Below are positions 17,616-26,908 of a DNA stretch of 64,000 bases, one piece after another (the first letter of the stretch is position 1; the number at the start of each line of letters is the position of its first letter). A model generated the notes under the pieces. It was not told where the DNA came from. It saw only the letters and a program-made list of their open reading frames with translations, and did not search any database. The DNA is from Microbulbifer agarilyticus (GTDB lineage Bacteria; Pseudomonadota; Gammaproteobacteria; Pseudomonadales; Cellvibrionaceae), in the NCBI RefSeq assembly GCF_001999945.1, contig NZ_CP019650.1, positions 3,777,501-3,841,500 on the forward strand. Direction: 5' to 3'. The position numbers and the translations under genes were made by a program.

Positions 17616-19406
17616 TCAATCCACAGACGTCGGTCGCGGCCCGCTGATTTCGGGCAGACAGGAGGCGGCGGCAATTCCAAACCCCTGCGCGTAATCCACC
17701 CCCATCAAACGTAATCGCTCGAGCAGCTCCGGAGTTTCCGCAAATTCCGCAATGGTGCTGATTCCCATCCGCTTGGCCAGGTGGTCCACCGTACTCACCA
17801 TCGCACTATCGATCTCATCTTCGAGCATATTGCGCACAAAGGAGCCGTCGATCTTCAGGTAATCCACCGGCAACTGACGCAAGTAGGCCAGCGAGGAGGC
17901 GCCTCGGCCAAAATCATCCAGCGCAAAACTGCAGCCGGCCGCACGCAACTTGTGAATAAACATCAGCGCACGATCCAGGTTATTGATCGCGCTGGTTTCG
18001 GTAATTTCAAACTGCACCCGCGACGGCGCAACCCCCGCATCGGTCAGTTCACGCAGCACAAAATCGGCAAAGTACTCATCGCCCAGGCTGATACCGGAAA
18101 CATTAATCGCATAGTGGAAACCACCGGCACCACTGCTCTGCTCGAGCGCCATATACTTGAATATGTTACGGATCACCCAGCGATCCACATCATCGATAAT
18201 GCCGTAGCGCTCAGCTGCTGGTAAAAACAGTCCCGGGGAAATGATATCGCCATCGTGCCCGCGCATACGCACCAGCACTTCGTAGTGATGAATTCGGTTT
18301 TTTTCCTGCAGCGCCACCACGGGCTGGCGATAAAGCATCAAGCGGTCATCGCGAATCGCCGCATGAATCTCTGCCAGCCAAGTGCTCTCGCGGCGTTTCT
18401 CCAGCGCTTTGCGCGAATCGCCAAAGAATTTTACCCGGTTGCGCCCCTGTTCACGGGCTGCACTACACGCATCGTTGGCGGTGGCCAGCAGCTGGCTGGA
18501 AGGTGGTGCGTGCGTATCAACACTCACCGCACCAATGGACAGGGCTGGGCGGGTTTCACTGGTTTCCCACTCGAATACAAAATCGTTCACCGCCTCGCGT
18601 AGGCGCGTGACAATGCGTTTGGCTTCTTCGAGCGTGCAATCGCGAAGCAGCAGAGCAAATTCATCACTGCCTACGCGACCCAACAAATCGTTCTTGCCCA
18701 GACACTGGGTAAGGATACGGGCTATGGCAACCAGCAATGCATCACCGGCGCTGTAGCCGAGGGTGTCATTGACCACTTTGAATTGATAGACATCGAGATA
18801 CAGCAGGATATGGTGCTGGCGCGGTCCGGTATCTCGGTTGAGCAATTGCTGCAGGGCCTGCTCAAATGTCTGACGATTGGGAAGACGCGTGAGCGTATCG
18901 TGACTGCTTTGCCAGCTGAGGCGGGAAGAAATACGCCGCGCTTCCGACGTGTGCCGCAGAACAACGACATAACCGTCCAGGCTTATGCCGTCTTTGACGC
19001 TGTTTATCTGAACACTGATTTCAACCAGCTCGGCTTCACCATCCGCGCCCCGCGGCCCCTGCCTGCGCAAATTGGCACGCAACTCCCGACGGCTTGGCAC
19101 TTCTTCTGCGGCGTCACCTGAATTCAGACCCAGATCTAATGCCACACCTTCGTCATCTTCGAGGCTGAGACATTCCGACAAAATCTGGCCGGGCAGCAAG
19201 CCCACAAGGCTGCCACACAGCTCGCCAGCCAGCGGATTACTGTAACGGATGCGACCAAAGGGATCGGTAATCACTACGCCATCGGCCACCTCACCCAGCG
19301 CCAGTTCGGCAGCAGCCGGGCTCATCTGTGCACTCGGCGCCATATCCGGCGTCGATGCATCGAGCTGGCCATGAAAGGTGGCGTTTTGAGAGTCAAATTC
19401 AGTCAA
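17616..19406 (-). CDS. PAS-GGDEF-EAL cyclic-di-GMP regulator
   Basis: 596-residue predicted cytoplasmic protein: PAS-like sensor (about 35-155), GGDEF domain (about 165-330), EAL phosphodiesterase domain (about 345-590). The GGDEF signature is altered to G246SDEF, the usual GHxxGD reads GYSAGD, and no RxxD I-site is visible, so cyclase activity is doubtful. The EAL domain keeps EVL (376-378), N435, E467, DDFG (497-500), K518, E554 and Q574, i.e. the metal and catalytic residues, so hydrolysis of c-di-GMP is likely. No membrane segment. A CRP-like palindrome lies about 230 bases upstream. Monocistronic. Confidence 0.92.
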   Translation of the reverse strand: MTEFDSQNATFHGQLDASTPDMAPSAQMSPAAAELALGEVADGVVITDPFGRIRYSNPLAGELCGSLVGLLPGQILSECLSLEDDEGVALDLGLNSGDAAEEVPSRRELRANLRRQGPRGADGEAELVEISVQINSVKDGISLDGYVVVLRHTSEARRISSRLSWQSSHDTLTRLPNRQTFEQALQQLLNRDTGPRQHHILLYLDVYQFKVVNDTLGYSAGDALLVAIARILTQCLGKNDLLGRVGSDEFALLLRDCTLEEAKRIVTRLREAVNDFVFEWETSETRPALSIGAVSVDTHAPPSSQLLATANDACSAAREQGRNRVKFFGDSRKALEKRRESTWLAEIHAAIRDDRLMLYRQPVVALQEKNRIHHYEVLVRMRGHDGDIISPGLFLPAAERYGIIDDVDRWVIRNIFKYMALEQSSGAGGFHYAINVSGISLGDEYFADFVLRELTDAGVAPSRVQFEITETSAINNLDRALMFIHKLRAAGCSFALDDFGRGASSLAYLRQLPVDYLKIDGSFVRNMLEDEIDSAMVSTVDHLAKRMGISTIAEFAETPELLERLRLMGVDYAQGFGIAAASCLPEISGPRPTSVD

Positions 19407-19633
19407 GGGACATCCAGTTCAATCAGCCTGCGCAGACGGCCCGCTGTTACAACACGCAAGGGGCCAGTTGCCAGGATGCTCAGAGCGGTGTAACCAGTTA
19501 CCGTAGAATGCATTGCATATGGAATTAACTGTACACCGGATCGGTGACAATTTCCGATCGAAAACAAACTTCTCAAAATAATACCGAATCCCGCGCTGGC
19601 GCGGTAACCTTTGTACATCCTCTATTGCAAATT

Positions 19634-19649
19634 TGTGTGAACTCACACA
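19634..19649. promoter_or_regulatory. CRP/Vfr-like palindrome upstream of the GGDEF/EAL gene
   Basis: TGTGTGAACTCACACA: two 7-base arms with a 2-base centre, and TGTG-N8-CACA spacing as in the CRP consensus, with two departures (T for A and A for T at the inner positions). It lies between the yajG-like stop and the GGDEF/EAL start, about 230 bases upstream of the latter. Assignment to a particular regulator is a guess. Confidence 0.35.
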
Positions 19650-19694
19650 GTTTGAGGAAATTTTTTCAGGCCAGCACAAAACCCGCTTCACCCA

Positions 19695-20273
19695 TTACAG
19701 GTGCTGGCGCAAGAACGACTTCAATTTTTCATCTTCAAACGCGCGCTGCAATGTAGCACTCAGCAGCTGGTTGATGGTGCTCTGCACCTCTTCCTTGCTC
19801 GGCTTGATCAGATTGCGGTCTTTGCCACTGGTGCTGTAGTTACCAAAAAACGTAGCGCCCTTTACCGTAACCTGCAGCTGAATCGCCGCACCGGAGTCCA
19901 CCTTGGTGGTATAGAGCTTGTTCGGGCTGGTGTAGCGCAAGTCGGTCAGTGTCGCTACGACCTGTACATCACCGCCACCCTCCACGGTACGGAATGACCA
20001 GGCTTCAAAACCCTGATACAGGGCATCGGCGATCGCCCGGTCAATATTGTTGGCCAGGGTTACATTCGAGGAATCCGAGTAGATACCCCCCAGAGAACCG
20101 AGCCCATCGTTGCTCAGCTGGTTAGCGCCGCGCGCGGAAAGGGTGTAGCCCGCTCCGATATTATCCGCTGCAACGCTCACCTGCGGTTTGATCTCAACCT
20201 GTACCGGGCTGTGCGCACAGCCACCCAGCATGATTGCAAAACCCGTTGCCAATATCGCCAGCAGTGTTTTCAT
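19695..20273 (-). CDS. YajG-family outer-membrane lipoprotein
   Basis: 192-residue predicted lipoprotein with a signal peptide and lipobox (AIMLGGC). The mature part shows YajG features: IKPQVSVAADNIGAGYTLS, DIDRAIADALYQGFEAWSF-like region, and DVQVVATLTDLRYTS. The ATG at 20273 has GGAGCC upstream and gives a normal signal peptide; the frame could open four codons earlier. Role unknown; in enterobacteria yajG precedes ampG, which is not the case here. Confidence 0.8.
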   Translation of the reverse strand: MKTLLAILATGFAIMLGGCAHSPVQVEIKPQVSVAADNIGAGYTLSARGANQLSNDGLGSLGGIYSDSSNVTLANNIDRAIADALYQGFEAWSFRTVEGGGDVQVVATLTDLRYTSPNKLYTTKVDSGAAIQLQVTVKGATFFGNYSTSGKDRNLIKPSKEEVQSTINQLLSATLQRAFEDEKLKSFLRQHL

Positions 20274-20346
20274 AAAAGGCTCCACTTTTTATCAGTAACG
20301 TCCGCAAACCGCGGCGCAATATTTCAGTTAAGGTTTAAATTATGTG

Positions 20347-20895
20347 TTAACCGTGCCCATGGTGACCGTGATGGTGGTGATGACCTTCCTGCTCCACCTC
20401 AGCGTTCATTCCCGCAGGCAATGCATCATTGAGCCCCAGCACCGGTAATGAGAGCTGGTAGCTGCTGCCGTCTGCAAATACGAGTCTCACCGGCAACTTT
20501 GCACCCGCTTTCAGCCTGACACCGTGCACCATCAGATGCGTAGCACCGGGACGCATTTCGATAGAAGTCTGCGCCGGCAAGGCGAGGTTTTTCAATGCGC
20601 GCATCTTACTTACACCGCCCTCCTGCAAGGTCGTGTGCAATTCCACACGGCCCTCCGGATGGGACGGCAATTCGATGCGCTCAAGCACATATTCGCTCGC
20701 GGACAGATTTTGCAACGCCAGGTACGCGGCCCCCATTGGCGCACCCGGTGGCATTTCCCGGGCGTAGCCGACAGCGTTCAGCTGCTCAACAGACTGCTGA
20801 CCGGTCGACTCGTTTGCATGTATCGCGCCGGCAACAAACAAGGACACCAGAACAATGCCCCGCAACAGGCCAGTCACTGTGTGATTTTTTTTCAT
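20347..20895 (-). CDS. Periplasmic copper chaperone PCu(A)C with His-rich tail
   Basis: Binds Cu(I) in the periplasm and delivers it to cuproenzymes such as cytochrome c oxidase. After a signal peptide ending AIHA the 182-residue precursor has the PCuAC domain with the copper-binding His/Met set (VELHTT, VSKMR, IEMRPGATHLMVHG). An unusual 12-residue tail GHHHHHGHHGHG, preceded by an acidic stretch, adds another metal-binding site. The neighbouring lipoprotein and dsbD point to a periplasmic redox/metal theme. It is on the same strand as the yajG-like gene, 73 bases apart. Confidence 0.9.
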   Translation of the reverse strand: MKKNHTVTGLLRGIVLVSLFVAGAIHANESTGQQSVEQLNAVGYAREMPPGAPMGAAYLALQNLSASEYVLERIELPSHPEGRVELHTTLQEGGVSKMRALKNLALPAQTSIEMRPGATHLMVHGVRLKAGAKLPVRLVFADGSSYQLSLPVLGLNDALPAGMNAEVEQEGHHHHHGHHGHG

Positions 20896-20956
20896 TATCG
20901 ACTCCCCCGATAGATGTAGGTTGCGAACGCCCGCACCGTTATCTGGCGCGTACGGC

Positions 20957-21703
20957 TTAACGACTCTTTTGTAACAGTAAACGCGGTGGATTGCCGAGCT
21001 TTATGTCACCTCGAACCCGGTATCCGGGAACCGCCTGACGCAACTGGCTGTAGATCCAGCGCCCCTCCGCATCGTCGCGGGCAACAATAATGACCCGCAA
21101 CTGATGCTGCTGGATACGCTGTGCGGTGGTCGTGAGCATCTGCACCATGACCTCGGAGCGCGCCGACAGTTCGGCTGGCGGCAGTGCCACAGTTTGTGCA
21201 CCGGGCCCGTCCAAAGTCACATCCTGCCGAGCACGCTGCTGCTCGCGCTGCAATTGCGCGCGCACCTCAGCCGACAAGGGGTTACCGGGCGCAATTTCAT
21301 CCGCCGTATTCAGCAAGCTGCTCACCTGCCCGAAGGACCGCCGACGCAGGGCATCGCGCGCCCTATCCACTTGATGCATCACCAGGGTCTGGATACCCGC
21401 CTTGGCCTGGGTATTACCGGGGTCGAGCTGCAGCACCTGCAGGTAAAAATCGTAGGCACTGGCACCGGCCGGCATAGTAATAAACCCCTCACGCTGTGCC
21501 ACTTCCGCACGCGTCAGAAAGTGGCGGATGGTACGTTGGCGCACCTCTTCCGGGCTGGGGCCCGTGGGTGCCGGTGGCACGACCACTTGCGGCACCGGAG
21601 GCGGCGGCGTCGCACACCCTGCCAACAGCACAGTTGCACCGGTTGCGAAAACAGTGACCGCCTTCAACTTTCTGATACCCACCTCCCTGGAGCAGCCACC
21701 CAC
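20957..21703 (-). CDS. Hypothetical proline-rich lipoprotein
   Basis: Up to 248 residues. A hydrophobic stretch followed by VLLAGCATPPPP fits a lipoprotein signal with a proline-rich linker. The middle part (EVAQREGFITMPAGASAYDFYLQVLQLDPGNTQAKAGIQ) looks like one or two TPR-like helical repeats; the C-terminal part (RVIIVARDDAEGRWIYSQLRQAVPGYRVRGDIKLG) has a compact alpha/beta look. The start is uncertain: the ATG at 21703 has no good ribosome site, and a GTG 24 bases downstream sits directly on GGGAG. Function not recognised; upstream of and same strand as the copper chaperone. Confidence 0.6.
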   Translation of the reverse strand: MGGCSREVGIRKLKAVTVFATGATVLLAGCATPPPPVPQVVVPPAPTGPSPEEVRQRTIRHFLTRAEVAQREGFITMPAGASAYDFYLQVLQLDPGNTQAKAGIQTLVMHQVDRARDALRRRSFGQVSSLLNTADEIAPGNPLSAEVRAQLQREQQRARQDVTLDGPGAQTVALPPAELSARSEVMVQMLTTTAQRIQQHQLRVIIVARDDAEGRWIYSQLRQAVPGYRVRGDIKLGNPPRLLLQKSR

Positions 21704-21872
21704 TGGGATAACTGTTGTTTTTTTGTACCGACACCACCGTTATACTGCCAGCGCAATTGCGCTAGGGTTGCGGCAAACGCCAGAATCCAACCCGGGCCCA
21801 CCCCCTCAACAGGGGAACGACGGCTTGCAATAACAGTCCAATCTGACCCGACTATAAAGAATTTTATTACCG

Positions 21873-23753
21873 ATGACTGCGAACACTTCCGGCATGCGAG
21901 AAATTTATCCGCACAACCCGTTGAACACACGGCGCTCGCCACTCAACCAGCTGGGGGCGGCAATGGCTCTGCTGGCGGCATTGCTGTGCAGTGTGCTGCT
22001 GAGCGCGCCGGCGAGTGCCCAACAGGAAAACCCGTTCGCCGCGCTCAGTGGCGGCCAGGACGACTTTCTGCCAGTGGACGAAGCCTATCAGCTCGATGTC
22101 CTGTTAAATGACACGGACGCCGCCGCCCTGTTCCAAATCGCCCCAGAATATTACCTGTACCGGGACAAACTGTCGGTCTACCTGCTGAACGGCGAAGACA
22201 AGACCGAACTGCCGCTCACTCTGCAAAGCGGCGAGGTGATCTGGGACGACTATTTCGAAAAAGAAACCGAGGTGTATCGCTGGCAGCTGGAAGTTCCACT
22301 AGCGCTGCCCGCGGGATCCAGCAAGGCCCGCCTGCAGGTGAACTATCAGGGCTGCGCGGATGCGGGCCTGTGCTATCCGCCACAAACACGTAATTTTGAC
22401 CTGGATCTGCTGCAAAAAACCGCCACCCCCGTTGAAGGCAGTGGTGGTCTGGGCTCCGGCCCCAGTGGCGCAGCAAGCGGCAGCTCTGCGCCCCTCGCCG
22501 GCAGCGCCAGTAGCACGCTTTTCTCCAACCTGTTATTGGCCATGGCGCTGGCATTTGGTGGCGGCATGCTGCTGAACCTGATGCCCTGTGTCTTCCCGGT
22601 ACTGTCCATTAAGGCGCTGACCATCACCAATAGCGGTGACCGCCAGCAGCTGCACGGCTGGGCTTACACCGCGGGCGTGGTCGCAACCTTCCTGCTGATT
22701 GCCGCTTTGATGCTGGGCCTACGAGCCGCGGGTGAGGCCGTCGGCTGGGGCTTCCAGCTGCAGTCACCGGTAGTGGTAGCGGCGCTGGCCTACCTGTTTT
22801 TCGCCATGGGCCTCAGCCTGTCCGGGCTGACCGAGTTCGGCGGCCGCCTGATGGGGCTCGGCGCCAACAGTGAAAGCAAAGGCCTCAGCGGCTCCTTCTC
22901 CACCGGCGCACTGGCTACCGTAGTGGCCAGCCCATGTACCGCACCCATGATGGGCTCGGCGCTGGGCTTTGCCGTGACCCAACCCGCGCCAGTGGCACTC
23001 GCGGTATTCGCCGCACTCGGTTTCGGCATGGCGGCGCCCTTTTTGCTGCTTACTTATATCCCCGCACTGGCCCAACGCCTGCCGCGCCCCGGCCCATGGA
23101 TGGAAACGCTCAAGCAACTGCTGGCCTTCCCCATGTATCTCACCGCTGTGTGGCTTTTATGGGTACTGGGCCGCCAGAGCGGCAGTGACGGGGTTACCCT
23201 GGTTCTGGCCGGTGCGGTCGCCATCGCCTTCGCCCTGTGGCTGTGGCCACGCCCCGCAACCACTGGCAAAACCTGGCTGCGGACCAGCACCGCCGTGATC
23301 GCGGTTGCCGGCGCCATTTGGGTATTGCCCAACCTGGACAGCAATGCCGGCCAGCCAACTCAGGCGAACAAAAGCGATTACTGGCAAACCTACTCGCCGG
23401 AAGCCCTTGCCGCTGCGCGCAGTGAGGGCCGCCCGGTGCTGATCAACATGACCGCTGCCTGGTGCATCACCTGCCTGGCCAACGAAAAAGTCGTACTTTC
23501 CAGCGACCGTATTACCGCGGCGGTAGAGGATCTTGGCATTACCGCCCTGAAAGGAGACTGGACCAACCAGGACCCGCAAATCACCGAGCTGCTCGCGCGC
23601 TATGGTCGCTCCAGCGTACCGTTGTACTTACTGTTTCCGGAGGGCGGCGGTGAACCACAGATTTTGCCGCAAATCCTGACCCGCGACGGTCTGCTCACCG
23701 CCATGCACAGCGCCGTGAGCGAAGAGCGCCTCGCTGAATCCACCAGCCGATAA
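21873..23753 (+). CDS. dsbD: Thiol:disulfide interchange protein DsbD
   Basis: Carries electrons from cytoplasmic thioredoxin across the membrane to periplasmic DsbC/CcmG-type proteins. The 626 residues contain a signal peptide, the N-terminal alpha domain with its cysteine pair C161/C167 (GCADAGLCYPP), a membrane domain of about eight helices with C239 (NLMPCVFPVLSIK) and C355 (ASPCTAPMMG), and a C-terminal thioredoxin-like domain with C531xxC534 (WCITCLANEK). All three cysteine pairs are present. A short Gly/Ser-rich linker (about 188-213) joins the first two domains. Divergent from the copper chaperone/lipoprotein row. Confidence 0.95.
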   Translation: MTANTSGMREIYPHNPLNTRRSPLNQLGAAMALLAALLCSVLLSAPASAQQENPFAALSGGQDDFLPVDEAYQLDVLLNDTDAAALFQIAPEYYLYRDKLSVYLLNGEDKTELPLTLQSGEVIWDDYFEKETEVYRWQLEVPLALPAGSSKARLQVNYQGCADAGLCYPPQTRNFDLDLLQKTATPVEGSGGLGSGPSGAASGSSAPLAGSASSTLFSNLLLAMALAFGGGMLLNLMPCVFPVLSIKALTITNSGDRQQLHGWAYTAGVVATFLLIAALMLGLRAAGEAVGWGFQLQSPVVVAALAYLFFAMGLSLSGLTEFGGRLMGLGANSESKGLSGSFSTGALATVVASPCTAPMMGSALGFAVTQPAPVALAVFAALGFGMAAPFLLLTYIPALAQRLPRPGPWMETLKQLLAFPMYLTAVWLLWVLGRQSGSDGVTLVLAGAVAIAFALWLWPRPATTGKTWLRTSTAVIAVAGAIWVLPNLDSNAGQPTQANKSDYWQTYSPEALAAARSEGRPVLINMTAAWCITCLANEKVVLSSDRITAAVEDLGITALKGDWTNQDPQITELLARYGRSSVPLYLLFPEGGGEPQILPQILTRDGLLTAMHSAVSEERLAESTSR

Positions 23754-24160
23754 CTCCCCCCACTGCCGGTGGCGACGCCACCGGCAGCATCCCTGGCTTG
23801 CTGTTCCGGCTAGCATCGCAGCTTCCAACAAAAGATTTCCATCTCCTACCTCTCGCCCCCCTCTCGCCTTGATCGCCGCAGCGGCACCTAACCTCACTTT
23901 GCGGCCAAAATGCCATTGTGGCCATTCACGCTGGCGAAAACGCCACCCTTTCATAAAAAACTACGGCAATTAGGTCGCTAACTTCGGCGAACTGCGCGCA
24001 ACGTCTCTTTTTCGACATTTGAGGCATGGACAGGGGGTCACTTTTGCGGCAAACTCCAAGCGAAATTTGCCAAACACCCCTTGTGACGCGGTTTTCCGGG
24101 AACTTCCATGACTTTTTCCCGATTTTAGTCACAACTTTGCGCGCTTTACCGAGGCACAGA
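23754..24160. other. dsbD-aroQ intergenic region
   Basis: 407 bases. A perfect 11-bp hairpin (CTGCCGGTGGC, GAC, GCCACCGGCAG; 23763-23787) follows the dsbD stop and is the likely 3' end of that transcript, though without a U run. The remainder, rich in short T and A runs around 23930-24140, should contain the aroQ-accBC promoter; no confident -35/-10 pair was identified. An open frame from 24026 merges into aroQ but is unconserved. Confidence 0.45.
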
Positions 24161-24598
24161 ATGGCTAAACTGCTTTTGCTACACGGCCCCAATCTGAACC
24201 TGCTGGGCACCCGCGAGCCGGAGATCTACGGCTCCACGACCCTTTCCCAGATAAATGAAGCTGCCAGCGCGCAGTGTGCGGCGGCCGGCTGTGCGTTCGA
24301 CAGCCTGCAAACCAACCATGAAGGAGTGCTGGTGGAACGTATCCACCAAGCGCTTGCCGACAAGGTCGACTTCATCGTTATCAATCCCGCAGCCTTTACC
24401 CACACCAGTGTCGCGCTGCGCGATGCCCTGGCCGGTGTAGCCATTCCGTTTATCGAGGTACACCTGTCAAACCCCCACGCCCGCGAGACTTTCCGCCACC
24501 ACTCCTATCTGTCCGACTTGGCCAAGGGCGTGATTTGTGGGTTCGGGGCCAATAGCTACACCCTGGCCGTGGGCGCTGCGCTCAAGCAACTGGGCTAA
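24161..24598 (+). CDS. aroQ: Type II 3-dehydroquinate dehydratase
   Basis: Third step of the shikimate pathway. The 145 residues show the type II signatures [17 protein letters not shown] (catalytic Tyr in EIYG), [30 protein letters not shown] and [12 protein letters not shown] with the catalytic His. The ATG at 24161 is chosen because GAGG lies seven bases upstream and it yields the normal length. The order aroQ-accB-accC is conserved in gammaproteobacteria. Confidence 0.96.
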   Translation: MAKLLLLHGPNLNLLGTREPEIYGSTTLSQINEAASAQCAAAGCAFDSLQTNHEGVLVERIHQALADKVDFIVINPAAFTHTSVALRDALAGVAIPFIEVHLSNPHARETFRHHSYLSDLAKGVICGFGANSYTLAVGAALKQLG

Positions 24599-24664
24599 CC
24601 AAGATTTTCATTTCCCGACTGCGTGTCGGGGAACCGGTATACACAAGATCAAGAGTGAACTGTT

Positions 24665-25141
24665 ATGGATATCCGCAAAATCAAGAAACTGATCGAACTG
24701 CTCGAAGAGTCCGACATCGGCGAGCTGGAGATTAAAGAAGGTGAAGAGTCTGTACGCATCAGTCGTGGCCCCAGCGGTGCCGCAATACAGATGCCACAAA
24801 TGGCAATGCCGATAGCGGCCGCTCCCGCTGCACCGCAGGCACCGGCCGCGCCCGCGCCGGCTGCAGCACCCGCCGCGCCTGCAGAAGAAGCGGTCCCCGC
24901 TCTGACCGGCCACCCGGTAAAATCCCCAATGGTTGGCACCTATTATGCGGCCTCCAGCCCCGGCGCCGATCCTTTCGTAAAAGTCGGCCAACAGGTAAAA
25001 GCCGGCGACGTCATCTGCATCGTTGAAGCCATGAAAATGATGAACCAGATCGAAGCGGACAAGGCCGGTACCATTGAGGCAATCATGGTAGAAGACGGCC
25101 AACCGGTAGAGTTTGACCAGCCGCTCGTCGTTATTTCCTGA
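24665..25141 (+). CDS. accB: Biotin carboxyl carrier protein of acetyl-CoA carboxylase
   Basis: Carries the biotin that shuttles CO2 between the carboxylase and transferase in the first step of fatty-acid synthesis. The 158 residues have an N-terminal domain ([18 protein letters not shown]), an Ala/Pro linker (about 51-76) and a biotinyl domain with K124 in [11 protein letters not shown]. It is followed 16 bases later by accC. Confidence 0.97.
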   Translation: MDIRKIKKLIELLEESDIGELEIKEGEESVRISRGPSGAAIQMPQMAMPIAAAPAAPQAPAAPAPAAAPAAPAEEAVPALTGHPVKSPMVGTYYAASSPGADPFVKVGQQVKAGDVICIVEAMKMMNQIEADKAGTIEAIMVEDGQPVEFDQPLVVIS

Positions 25142-25157
25142 ACCGGGGCGTTTACGC

Positions 25158-26501
25158 ATGTTTGAAAAAATTCTGATTGCCAACCGCGGCGAAATTGCCC
25201 TGCGGGTGCTGCGCGCCTGTAAAGAAATGGGCATCGCCACGGTAGCGGTACACTCGCAGGTTGACCGCGATCTCAAGCACGTACGCCTGGCGGATGAAGC
25301 CGTATGTATCGGCCCCAACCCATCCCCCCAGAGCTACCTGAATATCCCCGCGATCATCGCGGCGATGGAAATTACCGATTCCGTAGCGGTGCATCCGGGA
25401 TACGGCTTTCTCGCTGAGAATGCGGATTTTGCCGAGCAGGTACAGAAAAGCGGCTTTACCTTTATTGGCCCGGACGCGGACGTGATTCGCCTGATGGGTG
25501 ACAAGGTTTCCGCAATCGCCGCCATGAAGAAAGCTGGCGTACCTACGGTACCGGGTTCTGACGGCCCGCTGCCGGACGATGGTGAGCGCTGCCTGGAAAT
25601 CGCACGCAAGATCGGTTTCCCAGTCATTATCAAGGCGGCTGCCGGTGGTGGTGGCCGCGGTATGCGCGTGGTACACAGCGAAGGAGCACTGGTAAATTCC
25701 ATCGCGGTAACCAAGTCCGAAGCCGCTGCCGCGTTTGGCGACAGCACCGTCTATATGGAGAAATTCCTGCAGAATCCGCGTCACGTGGAGATCCAGATAA
25801 TGTCCGACGGACAGGGCAGCGCCGTGCATTTTGGTGATCGCGACTGCTCACTGCAGCGCCGCCACCAGAAGGTTCTGGAAGAAGCACCCGCGCCCGGCAT
25901 TCCGGATGCGGTACGCAAGGAAGTACAGGACTCCTGTATTCAGGCATGTATCGATATCGGCTACCGCGGTGCCGGTACTTTCGAGTTCCTGTACGAAGAC
26001 GAGCGTTTCTACTTCATCGAGATGAACACCCGTATTCAGGTTGAGCATCCAGTATCGGAAATGGTGACTGGCGTTGACCTGATTAAAGAGCAGATCCGCG
26101 TATGTGCGGGTGAGAAGCTCTCTTTCAAACAGGAAGACATCAAGATTACCGGTCACTCGTTCGAGTGTCGTATTAACGCGGAAGACCCGAAGACCTTCTT
26201 CCCGAGCCCGGGCAAGGTGGAAAACTTCCACGCACCCGGTGGTTTGGGCGTACGTGTGGACTCCCACTTGTACGCGGGCTACTCGGTACCGCCCAACTAC
26301 GATTCCATGATCGCCAAGATCATCACCCACGCGGAAGACCGTGAAACTGCACTGGCGCGGATGCGTGTCGCCCTCAGCGAAACCATCATCACCGGTATCA
26401 AAACCAACATTCCTTTGCAGGAAGACCTGGTTCGGGATGCGGAATTTGCCAAGGGTGGGGTGAACATTCACTACCTAGAGAAGAAGCTGGGGCTCGAATA
26501 A
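25158..26501 (+). CDS. accC: Biotin carboxylase subunit of acetyl-CoA carboxylase
   Basis: ATP-grasp enzyme that carboxylates biotin on AccB. The 447 residues start [20 protein letters not shown] and contain [14 protein letters not shown] (ATP loop), [17 protein letters not shown] and [16 protein letters not shown] (catalytic region). The ATG at 25158 matches family starts; a longer frame overlaps accB. The gene is followed by a terminator and two large palindromic elements. Confidence 0.97.
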   Translation: MFEKILIANRGEIALRVLRACKEMGIATVAVHSQVDRDLKHVRLADEAVCIGPNPSPQSYLNIPAIIAAMEITDSVAVHPGYGFLAENADFAEQVQKSGFTFIGPDADVIRLMGDKVSAIAAMKKAGVPTVPGSDGPLPDDGERCLEIARKIGFPVIIKAAAGGGGRGMRVVHSEGALVNSIAVTKSEAAAAFGDSTVYMEKFLQNPRHVEIQIMSDGQGSAVHFGDRDCSLQRRHQKVLEEAPAPGIPDAVRKEVQDSCIQACIDIGYRGAGTFEFLYEDERFYFIEMNTRIQVEHPVSEMVTGVDLIKEQIRVCAGEKLSFKQEDIKITGHSFECRINAEDPKTFFPSPGKVENFHAPGGLGVRVDSHLYAGYSVPPNYDSMIAKIITHAEDRETALARMRVALSETIITGIKTNIPLQEDLVRDAEFAKGGVNIHYLEKKLGLE

Positions 26502-26518
26502 GCCCTGTGACCTCTCCA

Positions 26519-26561
26519 CCCGCCCCGAAGGTATTTCGCTCTGAAGTACCTCCGGGGCGGG
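26519..26561 (+). terminator. Hairpin downstream of accC
   Basis: CCCGCCCCGAAGGTA (26519-26533) pairs with TACCTCCGGGGCGGG (26547-26561) with one mismatch: a 15-bp stem beginning 18 bases after the accC stop. There is no U run. It abuts the first palindromic element, so the whole 26519-26857 stretch is potentially folded. Confidence 0.5.
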
Positions 26562-26667
26562 AAAGCACCGGGGATCGGTTTTCAAAACCGCTGTGAACCC
26601 ATCCCTGGGCGCTGCGGCGGCGACGTCCTGTCGCCGACGCTTTTGAAAACCGCCCCCCGGCGCTTCC
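26561..26667 (+). repeat. Nested palindromic element A1 (type II)
   Basis: Outer arms 26561-26587 and 26641-26667 pair at 23 of 27 positions (inner part CGGTTTTCAAAA). Next to the left arm comes the family core GTGAACCCATCCCTGGG (26593-26609) and CGCTGCGG; an inner hairpin GGCGAC/GTCGCC spans 26619-26635. Same plan as five other elements in this window. Plus orientation by the core. Located in the accC-prmA spacer in tandem with A2. Confidence 0.8.
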
Positions 26668-26755
26668 CCTTCAGTCTTTCCCCTCCTACCCTGAAAGCAC
26701 CACCGCTCTATTGCCACGTTCTAGTAGAATACGCTGAATTTTGAAGAGAAGGATT

Positions 26756-26857
26756 CGCTGCCGGTATGGCCCTGCGAGACCTTCTAAAACAGGGACGTTT
26801 TAGAAGAGCCCCCATGGATGGGTTCACGGCGTGTCTCGCAGGGCCATACCGGCAGCG
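26756..26857 (-). repeat. Nested palindromic element A2 (type I)
   Basis: Outer arms 26756-26780 and 26833-26857 pair perfectly over 25 bases, ending in GCGAGAC/GTCTCGC. The inner hairpin CTTCTAAAAC/GTTTTAGAAG (26781-26806) is also perfect. The core on the minus strand is CCGTGAACCCATCCATGGGG, one base different from the other copies. Opposite orientation to A1, 88 bases away. A TAGAAT box at 26725-26730 between A1 and A2 could belong to a prmA promoter. Confidence 0.85.
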
Positions 26858-26908
26858 GAGCCGCCACGGAAGCACTTAACAACGACCCACATTACCGGAC
26901 CAAACTAC

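Noticed and set aside
26831..26908. N-terminal extension of PrmA from the ATG at 26831
   Set aside because: That start lies in palindromic element A2 and the extra 26 residues are unlike PrmA; the ATG at 26909 gives the normal N-terminus.
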